From a virus, in IMG/VR virus record IMGVR_UViG_3300032163_000056, positions 1 to 37,234 of that record: a stretch of DNA of 37,234 bases. One strand, given 5' to 3'. Of this stretch, positions 1 through 6,531 are shown piece after piece. The notes under the pieces are model-generated. The model had not been told where the DNA came from and ran no database searches. It saw only the letters and a program-made list of their open reading frames with translations. The stretch's first letter is position 1; each line of letters begins with the position of its first letter. Both the position numbers and the translations under genes were made by a program.

Positions 1-1
1 A

Positions 2-385
2 TCAAAGAATGAATGTGCAGGAATATTAGCAGGTGCAGGAATTGATATACCAACGATGTATAAACTTGGTTACAATAACAATAACTGTATAGGTTGTGTA
101 AAAGGTGGTGCAGGATATTGGAACAAAATAAGAGTTGATTTTCCCGAAATATTTAAGCAAATGGCAGAAGCTGAAAGAGAAGTAGGTGCAAGTTGCTTAA
201 AGAATAAAGAAGGTAAAATTTATTTAGATGAATTAGACCCAAAGGCAGGAAACCCAACCGATTTAGTAACTGGTGAATGTGGCATATTTTGTCAAGTTGA
301 ATTTGCTCATATTATGTCAAAAAGAACAAATGATATTTTGGAAGGCAAAGTTTCAATTTATGATGAACGTAGCTCTTTCGCCTAA
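2..385 (+). CDS. PAPS reductase-like protein, C-terminal fragment
   Basis: The reading frame is open to the left edge, so the gene is 5'-truncated; an internal ATG at 56 is probably not the true start. The visible ~127 residues contain MYKLGYNNNNCIGCVKGG followed by GYWNKIR and a C-terminal ECGIFCQ. This cysteine-containing pattern recurs in phage-encoded members of the phosphoadenosine-phosphosulfate (PAPS) reductase / adenine nucleotide alpha-hydrolase superfamily. The N-terminal ATP-pyrophosphatase P-loop would lie outside the window and cannot be checked. In phages the role of these proteins is unclear: sulfur assimilation, or DNA/tRNA thiolation-type chemistry, have been considered. It is the first visible gene of the rightward early operon. 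Family assignment is from the recognised motif; function is inference. Confidence 0.72.
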   Translation, partial: SKNECAGILAGAGIDIPTMYKLGYNNNNCIGCVKGGAGYWNKIRVDFPEIFKQMAEAEREVGASCLKNKEGKIYLDELDPKAGNPTDLVTGECGIFCQVEFAHIMSKRTNDILEGKVSIYDERSSFA

Positions 386-447
386 CTAATATATTCACGC
401 AATTAACTTCGCCTATTTAATTATAGATAACAATTAAAACAAAGACA

Positions 448-621
448 ATGACAACGATAGAAAAAATAATACAAGACGAGAAGAAAATGCCCAAGCCTAA
501 TAAAGACCTCATCAATAACTTAGAGGCTTTCATTAGCACCGGCACGATAACAATAACAGCATCAAACAACCATATGTGTATCAACAGCGACAATGGGAAT
601 TATAAAAATAATATAAATTAA
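448..621 (+). CDS. small hypothetical protein (57 aa)
   Basis: A short ORF starts at an ATG preceded by an A-rich leader (aattaaaacaaagaca), the usual start context in this window, and ends in TAA at 619-621. It fills the gap between the PAPS reductase-like gene and the DnaA-like gene. The product begins MTTIEKIIQDEKKMPKP and has a lysine/glutamate-rich N-terminus and a Thr/Asn-rich C-terminus. No family is recognised and no membrane segment or signal peptide is visible. It is supported only by start context, orientation and spacing. Confidence 0.45.
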   Translation: MTTIEKIIQDEKKMPKPNKDLINNLEAFISTGTITITASNNHMCINSDNGNYKNNIN

Positions 622-641
622 ATTGCTGTATTTATAAACAA

Positions 642-660
642 TTCCACTATCTTTGTGGAA
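642..660 (+). promoter_or_regulatory. putative promoter -7 box within a small hairpin, upstream of DnaA-like gene
   Basis: TATCTTTG at 648-655 matches the Bacteroidetes -7 element TAnnTTTG exactly. It lies inside a 6-bp inverted repeat (TTCCAC 642-647, GTGGAA 655-660). An ATTG at 622-625 could be a weak -33 box, although its 22-bp spacing is longer than usual. Transcription from here would give a very short leader before the ATG at 675. The inverted repeat could equally be an operator. Motif match only. Confidence 0.35.
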
Positions 661-674
661 ACAAATCAAATCAA

Positions 675-980
675 ATGAAATCAGACATCTTCAATCAGTA
701 TGCCTCTACTATAGCCGACATGTCAGGCATAGATAAGGAGGATTTGTTCTCAAAGAACAAGACAAGAACGATATCAGAAGCACGTCACTTGTTATACTAT
801 CTGTGTAACAAAAGGATGATTGCCGTATCGTACATCAAGAAGTACATGGAGGACAACGGCTACAAGGTTGGCTTCTTCCCAATTACTTATGGTATTAAGA
901 TAGCAAAGCAAAAGGTTGATAAAGACCCTGACTACCTATCGTTGATATCTAAGATAGACAAGAGAATCACTATTAAATAA
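675..980 (+). CDS. DnaA domain IV-like DNA-binding protein (101 aa)
   Basis: Residues ~15-80 read like the C-terminal helix-turn-helix domain of DnaA: an 'EDLFSKNKTR..SEARHLLYYLCNKR' helix (23-47), a 'YIKKYMEDNGY' helix (53-63), then an 'ITYGIKIAKQKVDKD' recognition-like helix (70-84). Cellular DnaA domain IV binds DnaA boxes. Here the AAA+ domain is absent, so the protein could only bind DNA, for example at a phage origin or promoter. Small DnaA-C-like proteins are common in Bacteroidetes phages. It begins directly after a short leader with repeated AAATC units and is followed 22 bp later by the annealing-protein gene. A second protein of this type is encoded at 8901-9419. Fold call is moderately sure; role is inference. 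Confidence 0.55.
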   Translation: MKSDIFNQYASTIADMSGIDKEDLFSKNKTRTISEARHLLYYLCNKRMIAVSYIKKYMEDNGYKVGFFPITYGIKIAKQKVDKDPDYLSLISKIDKRITIK

Positions 981-981
981 T

Positions 982-998
982 AATCAAATCAAATCAAA
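982..998 (+). repeat. AATC/AAATC tandem leader repeat
   Basis: AATCAAATCAAATCAAA sits just before the ATG at 1003. A near-identical stretch (663-677) precedes and runs into the ATG at 675. The two genes therefore share an A-rich, Shine-Dalgarno-free leader made of AAATC units, probably a translation enhancer of the Bacteroidetes kind. Confidence 0.4.
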
Positions 999-1002
999 CA
1001 AC

Positions 1003-1614
1003 ATGGCAGACAAAAATTCAATCTTTCAAACGCTTTCGTCCATTAGCGTAAAGGACAAAATTGAGCGTAAGGGTAATCTTGATTACCTGTCTTGGGCAAA
1101 CGCTTGGGGAACGCTAAAGGCTAATTACCCTGACGCACAGCGTAGGGTGTATGAGCATGACCACACCGGATTCAATTACTTTACTGATGGTAGGACTGCT
1201 TGGGTAAAGGTAGGTATAGTTATCGGCGACTTAGAGCACGTAGATTACCTACCTATTATGGACTTCAGAAACAATGCCATACCTATTGAGAAGATAACAT
1301 CAATGGACGTTAACAAGGCTATACAGCGTAGCACAGCTAAGGCTATCGCTATGCATGGTCTTGGACTAAGCCTATGGACAGGCGAAGATGTACCTGAGTT
1401 GACTACTGACGCACCTGCAAAGGCAGACAAGACTGATAAGGCAGTTAAGTTAATTACGCTAAGCAAGGGATCAGAGAATTGGGACAACGTAGTTAAGTAT
1501 GTTGAGACTAACAAGGAGTTAGGCTTTGAGAAAATCAAGCAGCAGTTGTCAAGGAAGTACGCACTTAGTCCTGCAGTAGTAAAGGAACTATCATCTTTAA
1601 CCGATAAATCTTAA
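1003..1614 (+). CDS. DUF1071-type single-strand annealing protein (recombinase)
   Basis: The 203-aa product has the conserved core of the DUF1071 family: LDYLSWANAWGTLK (~27-40), TAWVKVGIVI (~66-75), then IQRSTAKAIAMHGLGLSLW near 107-125 and GEDVPE. This family belongs to the Rad52/ERF-like phage single-strand annealing proteins, which coat ssDNA and anneal complementary strands during recombination and replication. The last ~75 residues are a charged tail, likely for partner contacts. The gene is followed after 3 bp by a PD-(D/E)XK exonuclease and then an SSB-like gene, the typical recombination cassette. Start: ATG at 1003 after the AAATC leader. Family is quite sure; activity is inferred from family and context. 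Confidence 0.85.
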   Translation: MADKNSIFQTLSSISVKDKIERKGNLDYLSWANAWGTLKANYPDAQRRVYEHDHTGFNYFTDGRTAWVKVGIVIGDLEHVDYLPIMDFRNNAIPIEKITSMDVNKAIQRSTAKAIAMHGLGLSLWTGEDVPELTTDAPAKADKTDKAVKLITLSKGSENWDNVVKYVETNKELGFEKIKQQLSRKYALSPAVVKELSSLTDKS

Positions 1615-1617
1615 TCC

Positions 1618-2379
1618 ATGGAAAATATGATTTTTGATACACTACAAAGTGAACTCATAGAAAAATTAAAAGACGACAAAGAATATTATTCAGGCATTGG
1701 AAAGAATTACCTATCCAATTCTGACATCGGAATCCTGCTTAACAATCCTAAGGACTTTGGAAAACCAAGAGAAGACAACAAGAATTTTGCTGATGGACGT
1801 TATTTTCATCAGCTTCTTCTTGAGCCTGAAAAGGCTGATGTTGCTCATGTTGTGGACGTAAGTACACGCACAACGAAAGAATACAAGAACTATTGTGAGG
1901 ACAATAACATAGCTTTTTGTATGTTAAAGAAGGAGCAAGATGAAATTAAAAAACTTGTCTCAATAATTAGAGGCAATATTCAATTTTATGACGATATTTA
2001 CGCTCCGGGAAACGAATTTGAGGTGCCTTCCATTGGAGTTATTCATGGTATGAATTGGAAAGGTAAAGCTGACATAGTAGGGAATGATTTTATCATAGAC
2101 TTAAAAACAACAAGTGATGTACACAAATTCAAATGGTCAGCAAAGTCATATAACTATGACTCTCAGTGTTACATCTATCAGCAGTTATTTGGACGTCCGT
2201 TGGCTTTCTACGTTATCGACAAAGGTACCGGTCAACTCGGGATATTCAGACCTACAGAAAATTTCATTAAAGGTGGTGAGGTGAAGGTTGCAAAAGCTAT
2301 TGAAGTATATAACAAGTTCTTTAGCGATGATTCACATGACGATATCGCTAACTACTATATTGACGAAACACTAGATTAA
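1618..2379 (+). CDS. RecE/exonuclease VIII-like PD-(D/E)XK nuclease
   Basis: The 253-aa product starts with a YLSNSDIGILLNNPKDF segment, the substrate-side helix typical of RecE/Exo VIII-like phage nucleases, followed by FADGRYFHQLLLEPE. The catalytic motif is visible as D152 (GKAD) and D161-L-K163 (IIDLKTT), with a following Q-x3-Y helix (YDSQCYIYQQLFG). Such enzymes resect dsDNA ends to give 3' ssDNA for the partner annealing protein, encoded 3 bp upstream. The ATG at 1618 is nearly fused to the previous stop, suggesting translational coupling. Length fits the family. Confidence in the nuclease fold is high; polarity is inferred from relatives. Confidence 0.87.
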   Translation: MENMIFDTLQSELIEKLKDDKEYYSGIGKNYLSNSDIGILLNNPKDFGKPREDNKNFADGRYFHQLLLEPEKADVAHVVDVSTRTTKEYKNYCEDNNIAFCMLKKEQDEIKKLVSIIRGNIQFYDDIYAPGNEFEVPSIGVIHGMNWKGKADIVGNDFIIDLKTTSDVHKFKWSAKSYNYDSQCYIYQQLFGRPLAFYVIDKGTGQLGIFRPTENFIKGGEVKVAKAIEVYNKFFSDDSHDDIANYYIDETLD

Positions 2380-2399
2380 AATGCTTGTCAGTTTACTTA

Positions 2400-2437
2400 G
2401 CCTCAGGGGTGTACTGATAAGATAAATAGACTGAGGC
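2400..2437 (+). promoter_or_regulatory. inverted repeat upstream of SSB-like gene
   Basis: GCCTCAG (2400-2406) and CTGAGGC (2431-2437) form a perfect 7-bp stem around a 24-nt loop, in the 78-bp gap before the ATG at 2458. No T-run follows, so it does not look like a terminator. It may be an operator or an mRNA structure controlling the SSB-like gene. Confidence 0.35.
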
Positions 2438-2457
2438 AAATTTAAAAATTAAAAAAA

Positions 2458-2778
2458 ATGGCACAAGACGAAAAAATCTTTGCAGACGGATTCAGTTTCA
2501 AAAGAAATGAAAACGCACCCGACTTTGTAGTTGGAAGACTTTCAATGAAAGTAGATGACGCTATCGCTTTTATGCGTGAGCATGACAAGAAAGGATGGAT
2601 TAACCTAAGTATTAAAACAGCACGTAGTGGGAATCATTACGTTGAGTTGGATACGTTTGAACCCAAAGGTTCAGCAGGTAAGGATTCAGACAGCAGCAGT
2701 AGCGTTAGTAAAAAATCATCAAGACCAAAAGTAAAAGAGGCTATTGAGTCTGATGATGACGATAAGTTGCCGTTCTAA
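2458..2778 (+). CDS. SSB-like protein with acidic C-terminal tip
   Basis: The 106-aa protein has a compact N-terminal half (FADGFSFKRNENAPDFVVGRLSMKV, then GWINLSIKTARSGNHYVELDTF). A Ser/Lys-rich linker (~75-95) follows, and the end is ESDDDDKLPF. This plan of small beta domain, flexible linker and acidic tip ending in Pro-Phe is that of bacterial and phage single-stranded DNA-binding proteins, whose tip recruits repair proteins. The core is too divergent for me to assert an OB fold. Position after the annealing protein and exonuclease supports an ssDNA-binding role. The start has a strong A-rich leader (taaaaattaaaaaaa). An intrinsic terminator follows. Confidence 0.62.
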   Translation: MAQDEKIFADGFSFKRNENAPDFVVGRLSMKVDDAIAFMREHDKKGWINLSIKTARSGNHYVELDTFEPKGSAGKDSDSSSSVSKKSSRPKVKEAIESDDDDKLPF

Positions 2779-2800
2779 CCTATTACCGAAGCCTAAAAAT

Positions 2801-2824
2801 GGGGAGCTAGTCTCCCCTTTTTTT
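2801..2824 (+). terminator. intrinsic terminator after recombination cassette
   Basis: GGGGAG (2801-2806), loop CTAGT, CTCCCC (2812-2817), then seven T (2818-2824), 22 bp after the SSB-like stop. This is a textbook rho-independent terminator that ends or attenuates the first rightward transcript before the primase gene. The following 173 bp to the next ATG are very AT-rich and may hold its promoter, but I see no clear TTTG/TAnnTTTG pair there. Confidence 0.85.
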
Positions 2825-2997
2825 ACCACTTTACTATGCCAATAATGATAAATAAAGACCCCCTACTCTTTCTATATATATTTATATACTCTTTTCTTTT
2901 TTATTAATTACGTTTTGAATTTAAAATCGACATAAAAGACATTAGTAATAGTAATCAATTAGTTACAAAAATTAATCAAACATAAAAACGGTATAAC

Positions 2998-5424
2998 ATG
3001 GCATTACATGACATAACTATATTTAAAAACATCAGAGACACTGATACTCCCTTCTTCAGGCCTGTTCAGGCAATCCTTGAAAGGATTAAGGATGGAGCGA
3101 CAAAGGAACTCATAAAGAAGATTAGACTAGAGAAGAGCAAGTCAGATAGGAATGAGATGAAGAAGCTACTGCCGGCTATATGCTTCAGCGGTACGTTTAA
3201 TAAGAGGGCTGACAATGCACTCATAGAGCACAGCGGACTATTATGCTTGGACTTTGATGGATACGACAAGCAGAAGACCCTACTGCAGGATAAGGAGAAC
3301 TTATCAAGAAGCAAGTACGTCTACTCAGTATTCATATCACCCTCAGGAGATGGCTTAAAGGTGCTCGTAAAGATACCTGCCGACCCTGAGAATCATACAA
3401 ACTACTTCAATTCGCTAGAAAGGCACTTTAATTCGCCTTTCTTTGACAAAACGAGTAAGAACCTTAGTCGAGTGTGTTATGAGTCCTATGACCCTCTAAT
3501 ACACGTAAACGAGAACTCGTCCATTTGGGACCTCATAGAGGAACCGGAATACAACGAGGTAAGCAAGGTTAAAGACTCCCCTACTATACCAATCACGGAT
3601 GAGAATAAGATAGTAGAGATACTTGTTAAGTGGTGGACAACTAAGTACCCAATGCATGAGGGGCAACGTAACCACAACGCCTACGTTTTAGCTATGGCAT
3701 TTAATGACTTCGGTATTAACAAAAGCCTTGCGTCCTACGTGCTGAATCAGTATGCTACTAGCGACTTCCCTATCAGGGAGATAGCCATTACGATTGACTC
3801 GGCATACAAGAATACCTCAAACTTCGGAACTAAGTACTACGAGGATGAGGAGCGTATCAATCAGATAAAGGGAAAGATTAGACGTGGTGTATCAAAAAAA
3901 GAGATTCGCTTCCAAATGCAAGACTCCAACTTGGATAGCGATATAATAGACGCAGTCCTTAATAAGATTGAGGAAGAGAACGCAAAGCAAACATTTTGGA
4001 CAAAGAACGATAAGGGAGTTATCAAGATAGTACACATACTATTCAAGCAGTTCTTGGAGGACTCAGGGTTCTACAAGTATTGCCCGGAGGGTGGCAAGAA
4101 CTACATCTTTGTTAAGGTAACGAACAACCTGATAGACCATACCTCAGAGAAAGAGATAAAGGACTACGTACTTACTCACTTGTTAGAGATTGACGACATC
4201 AGCATATACAATTACTTTGCTGACAACACCCGGTTCTTTAAGGAGGAGTTTTTGTCTATGCTATCAACCATTGACATATACTTCATCGAGGACAATAAGG
4301 ACGTTTCGTACCTGTACTACAAGAATTGTGGCATTAAGGTTACTAAGGATGAGATTATACCAATAGACTACCTTGACCTTGGTGGTTACGTATGGAAAGA
4401 CCATGTTATTGACAGGAACTTTAACCTATGCAGCGTGACTAGCAGATGTGACTTCAAGAAGTTTATCAGCAACATCAATGGCGGAGATCAGAACAGAGTC
4501 AAGTCTATGGAGAGCACAATGGGATTCCTTATGCACGGATACAAGAACCTATCGTTCTGTCCTGCGGTAATCCTAAATGACGAAGTAATCAGCGACAATC
4601 CTGAGGGAGGTACAGGCAAGGGTTTAATTATGAACGCACTAAGCAAGATGAAGAAGCTCGTGGTTATAGATGGCAAATCGTTTGCCTTTGAGAGAAGCTT
4701 CGCTTATCAGTTGGTGTCAGCAGATACGCAGATACTTTGCTTTGATGACGTGAAGAAACATTTTGACTTCGAGCGACTATTCAGTGTCGTTACAGAAGGA
4801 TTGACGCTAGAGAAGAAGAACAAGGACGCTATTAAGATACCATTCAGTAGGTCGCCTAAGATAGCTATAACAACTAACTACGCTATCAAAGGTGCTGGCA
4901 ATTCATTCGCAAGACGTAAGTGGGAGTTAGAGTTACATCAGTTTTACTCAAAGGCTTTTACGCCACTTGATGAATTTGGTAAGCTGATGTTTGGCGATTG
5001 GAACGATGACGATTGGTGTGAGTTTGACAACTACATGATTGGATGCTTAAAAGATTACCTGAAGACAGGACTTGTCAAGTCAAAGTTTGTCAACTTAAAG
5101 ATAAGACAACTATCAGCAGAGAGCTGCCACGAGTTTATCGAATGGTGCGGACTTGTTCATGGTCAGGACAGAAGTATGTCGCTTGACTCAGGCATACGGT
5201 TATACAAGAACGACTTATACTATAACTTTATAGACGAGTATCCTGACTACGGACCGAAGGCTAAGATGACTATAAGCAGAACACGTTTCTACAAATGGTT
5301 AGTGTCTTATGCAATCTATAAGGAAGGCGTGATGCCGGAGGAAGGTAGAGACCAAGCAGGCCGTTGGATAATAATAAGAAAGAAACAAGATTCTGAATAT
5401 CAAAAACAATTAGATTATGAATAA
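2998..5424 (+). CDS. primase-helicase (VirE_N/BT4734-like N-domain plus SF3/AAA+ helicase)
   Basis: The 808-aa protein appears to combine priming and unwinding for phage DNA replication. The N-terminal ~180 residues resemble the BT4734-like VirE_N domain (archaeo-eukaryotic primase type), with D85-F-D87 (LLCLDFDGYD) and SPSGDGLKVLVKI at 114-126. A helical region follows (~205-270), like a primase C-terminal linker. The helicase half has a P-loop-like EGGTGKG (~536-542), a Walker B-like LCFDD (~582) and a sensor-like IAITTNY (~622-628), with conserved ARRKWELELH after it. The P-loop has Gly where Ser/Thr normally follows Lys. The gene starts after an A-rich leader; its end overlaps the next ORF by 8 bp. 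Confidence 0.82.
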   Translation: MALHDITIFKNIRDTDTPFFRPVQAILERIKDGATKELIKKIRLEKSKSDRNEMKKLLPAICFSGTFNKRADNALIEHSGLLCLDFDGYDKQKTLLQDKENLSRSKYVYSVFISPSGDGLKVLVKIPADPENHTNYFNSLERHFNSPFFDKTSKNLSRVCYESYDPLIHVNENSSIWDLIEEPEYNEVSKVKDSPTIPITDENKIVEILVKWWTTKYPMHEGQRNHNAYVLAMAFNDFGINKSLASYVLNQYATSDFPIREIAITIDSAYKNTSNFGTKYYEDEERINQIKGKIRRGVSKKEIRFQMQDSNLDSDIIDAVLNKIEEENAKQTFWTKNDKGVIKIVHILFKQFLEDSGFYKYCPEGGKNYIFVKVTNNLIDHTSEKEIKDYVLTHLLEIDDISIYNYFADNTRFFKEEFLSMLSTIDIYFIEDNKDVSYLYYKNCGIKVTKDEIIPIDYLDLGGYVWKDHVIDRNFNLCSVTSRCDFKKFISNINGGDQNRVKSMESTMGFLMHGYKNLSFCPAVILNDEVISDNPEGGTGKGLIMNALSKMKKLVVIDGKSFAFERSFAYQLVSADTQILCFDDVKKHFDFERLFSVVTEGLTLEKKNKDAIKIPFSRSPKIAITTNYAIKGAGNSFARRKWELELHQFYSKAFTPLDEFGKLMFGDWNDDDWCEFDNYMIGCLKDYLKTGLVKSKFVNLKIRQLSAESCHEFIEWCGLVHGQDRSMSLDSGIRLYKNDLYYNFIDEYPDYGPKAKMTISRTRFYKWLVSYAIYKEGVMPEEGRDQAGRWIIIRKKQDSEYQKQLDYE

Positions 5425-5752
5425 ACAACAAACAATGCATGTTGGAATGATGAACTCATACAATTTGATTATGGATAAAGTATCAATAGATACAGTAGTG
5501 CAATCAGGCATAGGAGTATTCGCACACATACCTGATGCAGAACCTGAACTCAATGACATACAAATGATGATTATATACTTTCAAGACCATGACATGTATG
5601 AGATATGTTCAGACCTTGTAAGTTATATAGAGCAGAACTACAACGATAATGGTTGTCTAAAAGGAAGCGAGTGCGACTGCGATTACCCAAACATAAAAGA
5701 ATACGCACGCAGAATGAGGTGCGGAGTATGTAACAAAAGAATTAGAAAGTAA
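5417..5752 (+). CDS. hypothetical protein with C-terminal Cys cluster (111 aa)
   Basis: No family is recognised. The middle is helical (QMMIIYFQDHDMYEICSDLVSYIEQ). The C-terminus has a cysteine cluster (GCLKGSECDCDYP, then CGVCNKR at the very end), possibly a small zinc-binding site. The start overlaps the primase-helicase stop by 8 bp and its last base is the first base of the helicase gene, so it sits in a translationally coupled chain between two replication enzymes. A helicase-loading or other accessory role is possible from position only. Confidence 0.65.
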   Translation: MNKQQTMHVGMMNSYNLIMDKVSIDTVVQSGIGVFAHIPDAEPELNDIQMMIIYFQDHDMYEICSDLVSYIEQNYNDNGCLKGSECDCDYPNIKEYARRMRCGVCNKRIRK

Positions 5753-6531
5753 TGGAAATAATAGAAAGGAGATTAGGATACAGCAATACAGATATGCTGA
5801 AGCACTGCGAAATATTAAAATCAGTTATGTCAAAATCAAAAGAAGCTAAGATAGGCAGAGGTAAAACCGTTCAGACAATTCAGATACCTAAGTACAAAGA
5901 AGATAAGGCTATTGTTGAGAAGATTAATAATAGCCTTTCTCATTATGCAAAGAACGATTTTGACTTTAGAGATTATCAGCGTGACATCATAAAGAGAGGC
6001 GTTGAGATAATACAGAAGCATGGCTTCTTGTACTTAGCCATGGAAGTACGTACAGGCAAGACGCTTACGAGTTTAGGAATCGCAAACGAAATAAACGCAA
6101 AGGTTGTTTTATTTATCACAAAGAAGAAAGCAGTTACATCTATTGCTGCCGACTACAAAGCGCTCAGTCCTGACTGCGATATAACTATCATCAATTACGA
6201 AAGCTTGCACACGGTACAAAACGATAGCAAATGGGATTTAATTATTTTGGATGAAGCTCACTGTTGTTTTTTGGGAAACACCCTAATTGATGGAATAAAA
6301 ATAAAGGACATAAAATTGGGCTATTACCTAAATAGTTTTAACTTTGAAGAAAACAGATATGAAAAAAAGAAAGTTGTAAATGTTTTTAAAAACAAATTAG
6401 ACGAAAACTTAGTTAAAATAAAATGTAATGGAAAAGAAATCGTATGTACCGAAAGTCACGAAATATATACCAAAAGAGGATGGGTTAAAGCAAAAGACAT
6501 CTTACCCTCAGATGATTTGCAGGTGGTGTAA
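5752..6531 (+). CDS. DEAH/SNF2-like helicase N-part fused to split-intein N-half
   Basis: Residues 1-171 are the N-part of an SF2 helicase: YQRDII (75-80), motif I EVRTGKT (98-104), FITKKKAVTSI (121-131) and motif II DEAH (167-170), then C171. From C172 to the stop, 88 residues form an intein N-half: block A CFLGNTLIDG and block B T62-E-S-H65 (intein numbering). Three stops in a row (6529-6537) end the frame. The rest of the helicase continues in the same frame from 7069. A functional helicase therefore needs trans-splicing of this product with that of 7069-8160. Related compact phage helicases read DEAHxxGAFPKP, which places the insertion between two cysteines. Start: ATG overlapping the previous stop. 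Confidence 0.88.
   Translation: MEIIERRLGYSNTDMLKHCEILKSVMSKSKEAKIGRGKTVQTIQIPKYKEDKAIVEKINNSLSHYAKNDFDFRDYQRDIIKRGVEIIQKHGFLYLAMEVRTGKTLTSLGIANEINAKVVLFITKKKAVTSIAADYKALSPDCDITIINYESLHTVQNDSKWDLIILDEAHCCFLGNTLIDGIKIKDIKLGYYLNSFNFEENRYEKKKVVNVFKNKLDENLVKIKCNGKEIVCTESHEIYTKRGWVKAKDILPSDDLQVV
6265..6528 (+). other. split intein N-half (IntN, 88 aa) coding segment
   Basis: It begins with Cys1 (TGT at 6265) right after DEAHC. Seen: block A CFLGNTLIDG, KIKDIKLGYYL (the usual 'I.diklGd.v' region), KIKCNGKEIVCTESH with the block B Thr and His needed for the N-S acyl shift, and a terminal VKAKDILPSDDL segment. The length, 88 residues, equals that of the IntN of gp41-1-type phage split inteins, so it looks complete and not broken. 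The DNA is more A-rich than the flanking helicase, consistent with insertion. Confidence 0.88.

Noticed and set aside
2836-2907. 23-aa hydrophobic ORF in the gap before the primase-helicase
   Set aside because: It lies in a very AT-rich stretch after a terminator, where short hydrophobic ORFs arise by chance, and has no A-rich start leader.
6428-6511. Earlier ATG for the homing endonuclease
   Set aside because: The frame from 6428 to 6511 reads the IntN coding bases out of frame and shows no domain; the zinc-ribbon begins right after the ATG at 6512. It cannot be fully excluded.
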